DNA from: Streptomyces cavernicola
Lineage (GTDB): Bacteria > Actinomycetota > Actinomycetes > Streptomycetales > Streptomycetaceae
Reading direction: 5' to 3'
Assembly: GCF_029968035.1 (NCBI RefSeq)
Contig: NZ_JASCIQ010000022.1
Coordinates: forward strand, 1 to 64,000
DNA: 64,000 bases
Shown here: positions 50,786 to 59,144 of the stretch, in pieces
Layout of the letters: every line of letters starts with the position of its first letter
Position numbering within the stretch: the first letter of the stretch is position 1
Position numbers and translations under genes: made by a program
The notes under the pieces: generated by a model
What the model saw: only the letters and a program-made list of their open reading frames with translations
Told to the model about the DNA's origin: nothing
The model's database searches: none

Positions 50786-51946
50786 GTGGAACGTCGAACC
50801 TTCCTGCGCGGAGCGGTCATCGGCACCTCGGCCGCCGCCTTCGGCGGCACCCTCATGCGCGGCGCGGCCTACGCCGCCCCGGCGCAGAACGGCCCCGGCC
50901 CGTACGGAGCACTCGGCTCGGCCGACGCCAACGGCCTCCAGCTGCCCAGCGGTTTCACCAGCAGAGTCGTCGCCCGGTCGGGCCAGGCCGTCAGCGGCAC
51001 CTCGTACACGTGGCACAACGCTCCCGACGGCGGCGCCTGCTTCGCCGACGGCACGGGCTGGATCTACGTCTCCAACTCGGAGGTGAGCACCGGGGGCGGC
51101 GCGGGCGCCCTCCGGTTCGACTCCTCCGGCGCCATCACCGGCGCCCACCGCATCCTGTCCAACACCCGCAACAACTGCGCGGGCGGCGCGACCCCGTGGA
51201 ACACCTGGCTGTCCTGCGAGGAGGTCAGCCGCGGTTACGTCTACGAGACCGACCCGTGGGGCGCGAAGCCCGCGGTACGCCGGGACGCGATGGGCCTGTT
51301 CAAGCACGAGGCGGCCGCCGCCGACCCGGTGCGCAAGGTCGTCTACCTGACCGAGGACGAGTCGGACGGCTGCTTCTACCGGTTCGTCCCGACCACCTGG
51401 GGCGACCTGTCCGCCGGCACCCTGCAGGTCCTCACCGCCGGCACCGGCACGTCCGGCTCCTTCGGCTGGGCGAACGTCCCGGACCCGGACGGCTCCCCCA
51501 CCTACACCCGGGACCAGGTCTCGGGCGCGAAGATCTTCAACGGCGGTGAGGGCTGCCACTACGCGGGCGACAACGTCTGGTTCACCACCAAGGGCGACAA
51601 CCGGGTCTGGCAGCTCAACCTGACGGCCGGCACGTACGAACTCGCCTACGACGACAGCCTCGTCACCAACGGCGCCGCGCCGCTGACCGGCGTCGACAAC
51701 GTCACGGGATCGTCGTCCGGGGACCTGTTCATCGCCGAGGACGGCGGGAACATGGAGATCTGCATCATCACGCCGGACGACGTGGTGGCCCCGTTCCTCC
51801 GCATCACCGGCCAGACCGGCTCGGAGATCACGGGCCCTGCCTTCTCCCCCGACGGCACCCGCCTCTACTTCTCGTCCCAGCGCGGCACGACGGGCTCGTC
51901 CTCGGGCGGCATCACGTACGAGGTGACCGGCCCGTTCCGCGCGTAA
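50786..51946 (+). CDS. Tat-exported PhoX/DUF839-like protein
   Basis: This encodes 386 residues from GTG 50786 (GGAGTG upstream). Tat signal: MERRTFLRGAVIGTSAAAFG, cleavage near AYA-APA. The body is a beta-propeller of the DUF839 type: FADGTGWIYVSNSEVSTGGG, NCAGGATPWNTWLSCEEVSR (PhoX-like 'GGxTPWGTWLxxEE' motif), VVYLTEDESDGCFYRFVPTT, GGNMEICIITPDDVVAPFLR. PhoX enzymes are calcium/iron phosphatases. An 11-base half-site similar to a PHO box (ACTTCACCCAC, 50764-50774) precedes the gene but stands alone. Extracellular or wall-located. Confidence 0.85.
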   Translation: MERRTFLRGAVIGTSAAAFGGTLMRGAAYAAPAQNGPGPYGALGSADANGLQLPSGFTSRVVARSGQAVSGTSYTWHNAPDGGACFADGTGWIYVSNSEVSTGGGAGALRFDSSGAITGAHRILSNTRNNCAGGATPWNTWLSCEEVSRGYVYETDPWGAKPAVRRDAMGLFKHEAAAADPVRKVVYLTEDESDGCFYRFVPTTWGDLSAGTLQVLTAGTGTSGSFGWANVPDPDGSPTYTRDQVSGAKIFNGGEGCHYAGDNVWFTTKGDNRVWQLNLTAGTYELAYDDSLVTNGAAPLTGVDNVTGSSSGDLFIAEDGGNMEICIITPDDVVAPFLRITGQTGSEITGPAFSPDGTRLYFSSQRGTTGSSSGGITYEVTGPFRA

Positions 51947-52344
51947 CCCTGGCTTGTCCCCTCCCCGCCCCTTCCCGAAAGTCCTGCAGACAGCTACGGG
52001 GGCTGCGCCCCCAGTCCCCCGCCACGGGGCTCCGCCCCGGACCCCGCTCCTCAAACGCCGGAGGGGCTGAATTTTGCGGGCCGGGGCTGAACTTCGCGGC
52101 CCGTCAGCTCCGGAGGGGCTGGTCTTCAGGGGCGCGGGGAACTGCGCGACCGGCCACGACGGCGCGGCAGCCGAAAGACGGCCGGGGCCGGGGCGAAGCC
52201 CCGGGAGGAAACGCGACGAGGGGCGCCCCCGCACAAGGGCGCCCCTCCTCTTCGCGAACCGGGACCGGAGTCGGATCGGTGTTGAGGGTCGGGTGACACG
52301 ACCCCGGTCCCGGGGTTCAGCGGGGCCCGGAAAGGGCCCTGGTC
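51947..52344. repeat. Dispersed intergenic repeat, copy 2, with terminator hairpin
   Basis: There is no gene. 51955-52212 is a member of the family also present at 24.3 and 61.5 kb: TCCCCGCCCCTTCCCGAAAG, CTCCTCAAACGCCGGAGGGG and GCGGGGAACTGCGCGACCGG modules. A hairpin follows at 52218-52247. It lies between convergent genes. Confidence 0.8.
52218..52247. terminator. Strong hairpin between the PhoX-like gene and ppdK
   Basis: An 11-bp perfect stem (GAGGGGCGCCC/GGGCGCCCCTC) with an 8-base loop. It can stop transcripts from both convergent genes. Confidence 0.7.
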
Positions 52345-55056
52345 TCAGCGGCTGTCGCTGCCCTTCGACTCGGCAGCGGCCCGCCCGGCCTCAAGCCGCG
52401 CCACCGGAATCCGGAACGGCGAGCAGGAGACGTAGTCGAGCCCCACCTCGTGGAAGAAGTGCACCGACTCCGGGTCACCGCCGTGCTCACCGCAGACGCC
52501 GAGCTTCAGGTCGGGGCGGGTCTCCCGGCCGGCCTTGACGGCGTTGCGGACGAGCGAGCCGACGCCGTCCTTGTCGATGGTCTCGAACGGCGAGACACCG
52601 AAGATGCCCTTCTCCAGGTACGCGGTGAAGAACGAGGCCTCCACGTCGTCCCGGGAGAAGCCCCACACGGTCTGCGTGAGGTCGTTCGTGCCGAAGGAGA
52701 AGAACTCCGCGGCCTCGGCGATCTGCCCGGCGGTGAGCGCCGCACGCGGCAGCTCGATCATCGTGCCGAGCGCCAGCTTCAGCTCGACGCCGGTCTGCTC
52801 CTGCACCTCCGCGATGACCTTCTCGGCGTCCTCGCGGACGATCTCCAGCTCCTGGACGGTGCCGACGAGCGGAATCATGATCTCGGCGCGCGGGTCGCCC
52901 TTGGCGTTCTTGCGCTCCGCGGCGGCCTCGGCGATGGCCCGTACCTGCATGGTGAACAGGCCGGGGATGACGAGACCGAGGCGGACACCGCGCAGACCCA
53001 GCATCGGGTTCTGCTCGTGCAGACGGTGCACGGCCTGGAGGAGCCGCAGGTCGTTCTCGTTCGAGTCCTTGCGGGACTCGGCGAGCGCTACGCGCACCGA
53101 CAGCTCGGTGATGTCGGGCAGGAACTCGTGCAGCGGCGGGTCGAGGAGGCGGACGGTGACGGGCAGTCCGTCCATCGCCTCGAACAGCTCGACGAAGTCC
53201 TTCTTCTGCAGCGGAAGCAGGTCCTTGAGCGCGGCCTCACGCTCTTCCTCGGTGTCGGCGAGGATCAGCTTCTCGACCATCTCGCGGCGCTCGCCGAGGA
53301 ACATGTGCTCGGTACGGCAGAGGCCGATGCCCTGGGCGCCGAAGCGGCGGGCGCGCAGCGCGTCCTCGGCGTTGTCGGCGTTGGCGCGGACCCGCAGGCG
53401 GCGCTTGCCGTCGGCGAAGGACATGATGCGGTGCACGGCGGCGACCAGCTCGTCGGCCTCGTCGGCGCCGGCGTGCATCCGGCCCTCGAAGTACTCGACG
53501 ACCGGGGACGGCACGACGGGCACCTCACCGAGGTACACCTTGCCGGTGGAGCCGTCGATGGAGACGACGTCGCCCTCTTCGACGACGGTCTCGCCGACGG
53601 TCATCCGGCGGCGCTTGGTGTCGACCTCGAGGTCCTCGGCGCCGCAGACACAGGTCTTGCCCATGCCGCGGGCGACGACGGCCGCGTGCGAGGTCTTGCC
53701 GCCGCGCGAGGTCAGGATGCCCTCGGCGGCGATCATGCCGTCGAGGTCGTCGGGGTTGGTCTCACGGCGGATGAGGATGACCTTCTCGCCGGAGCGCGAC
53801 CACTTGACGGCCGTGTACGAGTCGAAGACGGCCTTGCCGACCGCGGCACCCGGCGAGGCGGCGATGCCGCGGCCGATCTTCTCGACCTTGGCGTCCTCGT
53901 CGAAGCGGGGGAACATCAGCTGCGCGAGCTGCGCGCCGTTGACGCGCTGCAGCGCCTCGGCCTCGTCGATCAGGCCCTGGTCGACGAGCTGCGTCGCGAT
54001 GCGGAAGGCGGCGCCCGCGGTGCGCTTGCCGACACGGGTCTGCAGCATCCACAGCTGGCCGCGCTCGATGGTGAACTCGATGTCGCAGAGATCCTTGTAG
54101 TGGGTCTCCAGCGTGTTCATGATCTCCATGAGCTGGTCGTACGACTTCTTGTCGATCTGCTCCAGCTCGGCGAGCGGCACGGTGTTGCGGATACCCGCGA
54201 CGACGTCCTCGCCCTGCGCGTTCTGCAGGTAGTCGCCGTACACACCCTGGTGGCCGGAGGCCGGGTCACGGGTGAAGGCGACACCGGTGCCCGAGTCGGG
54301 GCCGAGGTTGCCGAAGACCATCGAGCAGACGTTGACGGCGGTGCCGAGGTCGCCGGGGATGCGCTCCTGGCGGCGGTACAGCTTCGCGCGGTCCGTGTTC
54401 CACGAGTTGAAGACCGCCTCGATGGCGAGGTCCATCTGCTCGCGCGGGTCCTGCGGGAAGTCCCGGCCGGCCTCTGTCTTGACGATCTTCTTGAACTTGG
54501 TGACGAGCTTCTTGAGGTCCGCCGCCTCCAGGTCCGTGTCGACGGTGACCTTCTTGGCGGCCTTGGCGGCCTCGAGCGCGTCCTCGAAGAGGTCGCCCTC
54601 GACGCCGAGCACGGTCTTGCCGAACATCTGGATCAGACGGCGGTACGAGTCCCACGCGAAGCGGTCGTCGCCGGCCTGCTTGGCGAGGCCCTGCACGGAC
54701 TTGTCGGAGAGCCCGATGTTGAGGACGGTGTCCATCATTCCGGGCATGGAGAATTTCGCGCCCGAACGCACGGAGACCAGCAGCGGGTCGTTGCCCTGAC
54801 CGAGCTTCTTGCCCATCTGCTTCTCGAGCGCGTCGAGGTGGGCGGTCACCTCGTCCCGAAGCGCGGCGGGCTCCTCACCGTTGGCGAGGTACTCCTTGCA
54901 GGCTTCGGTGGTGATCGTGAACCCGGGGGGCACCGGCAGACCGAGGTTGGTCATCTCGGCCAGGTTGGCACCCTTGCCACCGAGCAGGTCCTTGAGGTCC
55001 CTGTTGCCCTCGGTGAAGTCGTAAACGAACTTCTGGCGTTCTACGTGATCCGACAC
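52345..55056 (-). CDS. ppdK: Pyruvate, phosphate dikinase
   Basis: This encodes 903 residues from GTG 55056 (GAGGAG upstream). N-terminal ATP-grasp: LLGGKGANLAEMTNLGLPVP, RSGAKFSMPGMMDTVLNIGL. The central phosphohistidine is in LTSRGGKTSHAAVVARGMGK (TSHAA, near residue 458). The PEP-binding barrel ends with FFSFGTNDLTQTVWGFSRDD and the catalytic Cys in LGVCGEHGGDPESVHFFHEV. It interconverts pyruvate, ATP and Pi with PEP, AMP and PPi, linking to gluconeogenic carbon flow. Full length for the family. Confidence 0.97.
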   Translation of the reverse strand: MSDHVERQKFVYDFTEGNRDLKDLLGGKGANLAEMTNLGLPVPPGFTITTEACKEYLANGEEPAALRDEVTAHLDALEKQMGKKLGQGNDPLLVSVRSGAKFSMPGMMDTVLNIGLSDKSVQGLAKQAGDDRFAWDSYRRLIQMFGKTVLGVEGDLFEDALEAAKAAKKVTVDTDLEAADLKKLVTKFKKIVKTEAGRDFPQDPREQMDLAIEAVFNSWNTDRAKLYRRQERIPGDLGTAVNVCSMVFGNLGPDSGTGVAFTRDPASGHQGVYGDYLQNAQGEDVVAGIRNTVPLAELEQIDKKSYDQLMEIMNTLETHYKDLCDIEFTIERGQLWMLQTRVGKRTAGAAFRIATQLVDQGLIDEAEALQRVNGAQLAQLMFPRFDEDAKVEKIGRGIAASPGAAVGKAVFDSYTAVKWSRSGEKVILIRRETNPDDLDGMIAAEGILTSRGGKTSHAAVVARGMGKTCVCGAEDLEVDTKRRRMTVGETVVEEGDVVSIDGSTGKVYLGEVPVVPSPVVEYFEGRMHAGADEADELVAAVHRIMSFADGKRRLRVRANADNAEDALRARRFGAQGIGLCRTEHMFLGERREMVEKLILADTEEEREAALKDLLPLQKKDFVELFEAMDGLPVTVRLLDPPLHEFLPDITELSVRVALAESRKDSNENDLRLLQAVHRLHEQNPMLGLRGVRLGLVIPGLFTMQVRAIAEAAAERKNAKGDPRAEIMIPLVGTVQELEIVREDAEKVIAEVQEQTGVELKLALGTMIELPRAALTAGQIAEAAEFFSFGTNDLTQTVWGFSRDDVEASFFTAYLEKGIFGVSPFETIDKDGVGSLVRNAVKAGRETRPDLKLGVCGEHGGDPESVHFFHEVGLDYVSCSPFRIPVARLEAGRAAAESKGSDSR

Positions 55057-55455
55057 GGGCCTGTCTCCTCGGTGCGGCTGCCCTGACGGCCAGGAACATA
55101 CCCAGATCGAAGGCATCTGGGTACGTCCACTCAGACGTCATGCGGCCGCAACCACCCGTCCGCCAGCAGATCAAAAGTAATGACCTGGTCATGTCGCGCG
55201 CGAGCTAGTGTTCAGGGCGCGAAGTGCACTACCCCCGTAGATCCCGATTTGGCGCTCAGATGAGCGGGGTTCTCCCTCATTTGTGTTCAACTCTTGAATG
55301 CAAATCTCATGGCACTGAGTGCCAGCGTTGGAGAGGTGCAAACGAGCAAGATCCGCTCATCTGAGCGCCAGGCCTATCAAGGGTGGCGAGAATCACGCCC
55401 CACGCGAGGCTCGTTTTCCACGATCCGGACGCCCCGAGAGACATCCTCGCGCAGC
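55057..55455. other. Intergenic region upstream of ppdK (399 bases)
   Basis: No gene is seen. 55250-55369 carries a perfect 17-base inverted repeat pair. The 200 bases next to ppdK must hold its promoter, but I cannot single out clear -10/-35 boxes. Confidence 0.5.
55250..55369. repeat. Inverted repeat pair, 17 bp perfect, 86-base spacer
   Basis: GGCGCTCAGATGAGCGG (55250-55266) and its exact reverse complement at 55353-55369. Each arm is itself nearly palindromic (GCTCA-GA-TGAGC). Similarity continues weakly inward. It could be a small MITE or twin regulator sites upstream of ppdK. Confidence 0.7.
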
Positions 55456-56568
55456 TCAGGCGTCCAGTTCGTACGCATTCCTTGCGTACTCGACCGACTC
55501 CGGCGAGGCGGGCCCGCCGCTGTTCTCGGTGGCCAGGGCCTGATTGAGGGCGACGAAGGGCCGCATCCGCCGCTCATATGAGCCGTACGCCTCTTGGTGA
55601 TCGTCGCCCGACTTCGCGAGGCATGCCGCCAGCTCGTGCGCGCCGACGAGCGCGAGGCTCGTGCCCTGCCCCGAGAGCGGGGACGGGCAGTAGCCGGCGT
55701 CGCCGAGGAGCACCACCCGGCCGCGCGACCAGCGGTCCAGCTGGATCTGGGCCATGGCGTCGCAGTAGAAGTCGGGCGCCGTGCGGGCCGCCTCGGCCAG
55801 GCGCGCGCCCTCCCGCCAGGGCAGCGCGGCGAGCCGGTCCGCGACGCGCTCCCGCAGCGCCTCCCCCGACCGCTCCTCGGCGGCCAGCGGGTCGGACTCG
55901 AAGCCGAAGGCGACCCTGAGCTCCTTGTTGTCGCGTACGGACATCACGCCGAAGCCGATGTCGCCGTCCCGCAGCCACACCTGCCAGTCGTCCAGGTCGA
56001 GGAAGTTGTCCGCGCTGAACACGGAGACGTAGGAGCCGAGGTGGCGGACGAACTGCTCCTCGGGCCCGAACGCGAGGCGGCGCACGGTGGAGTGCAGGCC
56101 GTCGGCGGCCACGACGAGGTCGAAGGTGCGCGGCACGCCGTGCACGAAGTCGACGTGCACCCCGGCCTCGTCCTCGTGGAGGGCGGCGACGCTGTCGCCG
56201 AAGAGGTACTCGACGTCCTCGCGCGTGCGCTCGTGGACGATCCGCACCAGGTCGTCGCGGAGCACCTCGATGTCGGCGCTGTCGAGCCGGCCGCTGCTGA
56301 AGGCCACCTCGGTGGAGCGGTGGATCTCCTTGCCCTCGGGGTCGAGAAGCGACATGCCGCGCATCCGGGTCCGGACCCGGTCGAGCTGTTCCGACAGGCC
56401 CATGCGCTCCACGACCTGCAGGGCGACGCCGCGGATGTCCACGGCCTGGCCGCCGGCGCGCGGGCTCGGGGCGCGCTCGACGACGGTCGGCGCGAAGCCG
56501 TGGTGGCGCAGCCAGTGCGCGAGAACGGGTCCGGCGATGCCGCCGCCGGAGACGAGAACGGTTCGCAT
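55456..56568 (-). CDS. FAD-dependent aromatic-ring monooxygenase-like protein
   Basis: This encodes 370 residues. N-terminal FAD motif VLVSGGGIAGPVLAHWLRHH; DG motif FDLVVAADGLHSTVRRL; second FAD motif VLLGDAGYCPSPLSGQGTSL. This is the PHBH/TetX-like class A flavin monooxygenase layout with NAD(P)H use. The substrate may be an aromatic compound or antibiotic. It is divergent from the GntR-TetR fusion gene, with a matched pair of 14-base sites between them, so it is its likely target. Confidence 0.88.
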   Translation of the reverse strand: MRTVLVSGGGIAGPVLAHWLRHHGFAPTVVERAPSPRAGGQAVDIRGVALQVVERMGLSEQLDRVRTRMRGMSLLDPEGKEIHRSTEVAFSSGRLDSADIEVLRDDLVRIVHERTREDVEYLFGDSVAALHEDEAGVHVDFVHGVPRTFDLVVAADGLHSTVRRLAFGPEEQFVRHLGSYVSVFSADNFLDLDDWQVWLRDGDIGFGVMSVRDNKELRVAFGFESDPLAAEERSGEALRERVADRLAALPWREGARLAEAARTAPDFYCDAMAQIQLDRWSRGRVVLLGDAGYCPSPLSGQGTSLALVGAHELAACLAKSGDDHQEAYGSYERRMRPFVALNQALATENSGGPASPESVEYARNAYELDA

Positions 56569-56653
56569 GGGGGCTCCTGGGGTGGGGTGTGTACGGCGTA
56601 CGCACCTCAAGTTAGGACTCGCTCCCGCCGCCCTCAACTGCCCTTTCCTGGAG

Positions 56654-56715
56654 CTGTACTAGGGCAGAAGCCACCCGTTCCGACACCGCCGCTGCTAGCC
56701 TCTGCACTAGTACAG
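56654..56715. promoter_or_regulatory. Pair of inverted 14-base operator sites, monooxygenase/regulator promoter
   Basis: CTGTACTAGGGCAG (56654-56667) and CTGCACTAGTACAG (56702-56715). One is the reverse complement of the other with 13 of 14 identities. The core GTACTAG resembles GntR-type operators. They sit between the divergent genes. Confidence 0.65.
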
Positions 56716-56734
56716 GCGAGAGGGGTGGACGGAC

Positions 56735-57820
56735 GTGACCAAGGCCACACGGGGAGCGGGTGCAGTGGGATCAGGGAGATCAGCGGGGTCAGCGGGCGAT
56801 CCTCCCTATCTGCGGATCGCCGCCGAGATCGGGCGGCGTATCGCGGACGGTGAACTCGCCCCGGGTGACCGGGTTCCCTCGACCCGGCAGATCTCCGCGG
56901 AGTGGGGCGTCGCGCTCGCGACCGCGACGAAGGTGCTGACGACGCTGCGCCTGGAGGGACTGGTCGAGGCACGGCCCCGGGTCGGGACGGTCGTCGCCGG
57001 AGCCGGAGCCGGAACCGGAACCGCAGCCGAAGCCGAAGCCGAAGCCGAACTCGCCACCGGAACCTCAACCGGACCCGGCCCCGGACCCGTACCCGCACGC
57101 CCGGCCGCAGCGCCCACCCCGGCCCAACCCCCTTCCCCCGAACCGGAGTTGGGCCTCGACCGGATCGTCCGCGCAGCCGTCGAGATCGCCGATGCCGAAG
57201 GGCTGCAGGCCTGTTCCATGCGCGGCGTGGCCGCCCGGCTCGGCGTCGCGGCGATGTCGATCTACCGGTACGTGCCGAGCAAGGACGAGCTCGTCCTGCA
57301 CATGGCCGACGCCGCGTTCGGCGAGGAGAGCTACCCGGCGGACGCCCCCGAGGGCTGGCGTCCCCGGATCGAGATGGGCGCCCGGAAACTGTGGCGGCTG
57401 TACCAGAAGCATCCGTGGCTAGCCCAGATCGGCTCCCTCACCCGCCCGCTCCTCGTACCGAATCTGCTGGTCCACGGGGAGTGGATGCTGGGCGCGCTCG
57501 ACGGGCACGGGCTCGACCCGGTCGCCCTGTTCGACGTCCATGTGCTGCTCTACAGCCATGTGCACGGGCTTGCCGTGCATCTGGAGCTGGAGGCGCACGC
57601 CGAGGCGGCCACCGGACAGTCGGACGACCAGTGGATGGACAGCCGCGCGCACGTCCTCGACGAGCTCACGCGCTCCGGCCGCTTCCCGCACTTCACGAAG
57701 GTCGTCGGCTCCTTCGCGGACGGCTACGACCTACGCCTCGACGCCCTCTTCGAGTTCGGCCTCAAGGCGCTGCTCGACGGGCTGACTCCGGTGATCGAGG
57801 GCCCGCGCCCCGGCTCGTAG
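56735..57820 (+). CDS. GntR-TetR fusion regulator
   Basis: This encodes 361 residues. A GntR winged helix fills about 22-88 (YLRIAAEIGRRIADGELAPG, RVPSTRQISAEWGVALATAT, KVLTTLRLEGLVEARPRVGT). An Ala/Glu/Pro/Thr linker from hexamer repeats (about 90-145) leads to a full TetR-type unit: LDRIVRAAVEIADAEGLQAC, SMRGVAARLGVAAMSIYRYV, then a tetracycline-repressor-like C-terminal domain (HPWLAQIGSLTRPLLVPNLL). Two DNA-binding folds in one chain are unusual but known in Streptomyces. It probably controls the divergent monooxygenase gene and itself. Confidence 0.88.
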   Translation: MTKATRGAGAVGSGRSAGSAGDPPYLRIAAEIGRRIADGELAPGDRVPSTRQISAEWGVALATATKVLTTLRLEGLVEARPRVGTVVAGAGAGTGTAAEAEAEAELATGTSTGPGPGPVPARPAAAPTPAQPPSPEPELGLDRIVRAAVEIADAEGLQACSMRGVAARLGVAAMSIYRYVPSKDELVLHMADAAFGEESYPADAPEGWRPRIEMGARKLWRLYQKHPWLAQIGSLTRPLLVPNLLVHGEWMLGALDGHGLDPVALFDVHVLLYSHVHGLAVHLELEAHAEAATGQSDDQWMDSRAHVLDELTRSGRFPHFTKVVGSFADGYDLRLDALFEFGLKALLDGLTPVIEGPRPGS

Positions 57821-57846
57821 GCAGCGGGACCCCCGCGCCCGGCGCC

Positions 57847-59064
57847 TCAGCCCCCGGAGGTGTCCAGCTCCGCGTCCTCGCTGACGCCCGCGCAGTCGTA
57901 CGGGTCCTTGAGCCAGCCGTCCGGGAGGACCACCCGGTTGTTGCCGGAGGTGCGGCCGCGCGGGCCGTCCGCGCCCGTGGGCCAGTCCTGGTCGAGGTCC
58001 AACTCGTCGAGCCCCGCGCGCAGTTCGGCCAGGGACGAGGTGATCGCCAGGCGCTTGCGCATCTCGGAGCCGACCGCGAAGCCCTTCAGGTACCAGGCGA
58101 CGTGCTTGCGGAAGTCGATGACGCCGCGCGACTCGCCCTCCCGTCTCCCGCCACCACCCTCAACGGTGCCCCTTCGGGCCGCCCCTTCATTTCCGTACCA
58201 CTCCCCGAGCAAGGTGGCGTGCCGCACCATCGCGTCCGCGACGACCCGAAGCGTGGGCTGCATCCGCTCCGATCGCCCCTCGAAAGCCGCGACCAGGTCG
58301 GCGAAGAGCCACGGCCGGCCCAGGCAGCCACGGCCCACCACCACGCCGTCGCACCCCGTCTCGCGGACCATGCGCAGGGCGTCGTCCGCCGACCAGATGT
58401 CGCCGTTGCCGAGGACCGGGATCTCCGGGACGTGCTCCTTGAGGCGGGCGATGGCGTCCCAGTCGGCCGTGCCGCCGTAGTGCTGGGCGGCCGTTCTGCC
58501 GTGCAGGGCGATGGCCGTGACGCCCTCCTCGACGGCTATCCGGCCGGCGTCGAGGAACGTGATGTGGTCGTCGTCGATGCCCTTGCGCATCTTCATCGTG
58601 ACCGGGAGGTCCCCGGCGCCGGTCACGGCCTCGCGCAGGATCGCGCGCAGCAGCGGCCGCTTGTACGGCAGGGCCGAGCCGCCGCCCTTGCGCGTCACCT
58701 TCGGCACGGGGCAGCCGAAGTTGAGGTCGATGTGGTCGGCCAGGTCCTCCTCCGCGATCATGCGGACGGCCTTGCCGACGGTGGCCGGGTCGACGCCGTA
58801 CAGCTGGATCGAGCGGGGCTTCTCCGTCTCGTCGAAGTGGATCAGCTGCATCGTCTTCTCGTTGCGCTCGACCAGCGCGCGCGTCGTGATCATCTCGCTC
58901 ACGAACAGGCCCTTGCCGCCGCTGAACTCACGGCACAACGTGCGGAACGGGGCGTTCGTGATACCCGCCATGGGGGCGAGCACCACCGGCGGCTGCACTT
59001 TGTGCGGTCCGACGGCGAGGGCGGTGGCGGGCTGCGGCGCGGAGCCCTGGGCGAGCGTGGTCAT
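57847..59064 (-). CDS. dusB: tRNA-dihydrouridine synthase (DusB family)
   Basis: This encodes 405 residues from ATG 59064; ATG 59073 is an alternative with no better ribosome site. FMN barrel: PPVVLAPMAGITNAPFRTLC, IQLYGVDPATVGKAVRMIAE, and catalytic Cys in DLNFGCPVPKVTRKGGGSAL. MKMRKGIDDDHITFLDAGRI, IALHGRTAAQHYGGTADWDA and GNGDIWSADDALRMVRETGC are all typical. Between EWYG and VIDFRKHVAWYLKGF sits an insertion of about 22 residues (NEGAARRGTVEGGGGRREGE) not usual for Dus proteins. It reduces specific uridines in tRNA. Confidence 0.92.
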   Translation of the reverse strand: MTTLAQGSAPQPATALAVGPHKVQPPVVLAPMAGITNAPFRTLCREFSGGKGLFVSEMITTRALVERNEKTMQLIHFDETEKPRSIQLYGVDPATVGKAVRMIAEEDLADHIDLNFGCPVPKVTRKGGGSALPYKRPLLRAILREAVTGAGDLPVTMKMRKGIDDDHITFLDAGRIAVEEGVTAIALHGRTAAQHYGGTADWDAIARLKEHVPEIPVLGNGDIWSADDALRMVRETGCDGVVVGRGCLGRPWLFADLVAAFEGRSERMQPTLRVVADAMVRHATLLGEWYGNEGAARRGTVEGGGGRREGESRGVIDFRKHVAWYLKGFAVGSEMRKRLAITSSLAELRAGLDELDLDQDWPTGADGPRGRTSGNNRVVLPDGWLKDPYDCAGVSEDAELDTSGG

Positions 59065-59144
59065 GCCTCCCATTGTCGCGTACCGCCACCGCGGCCAGGT
59101 CCGCCTGTGGATACTCGTTAGTTAGCCGTACTAGTGGACGTACC

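Noticed and set aside
52450..55086. Long open frame (about 880 codons) on the plus strand, opposite ppdK
   Set aside because: It is the antisense shadow of a conserved high-GC gene: composition is Val/Leu/Asp/Glu-rich without motifs, and there is no ribosome site.
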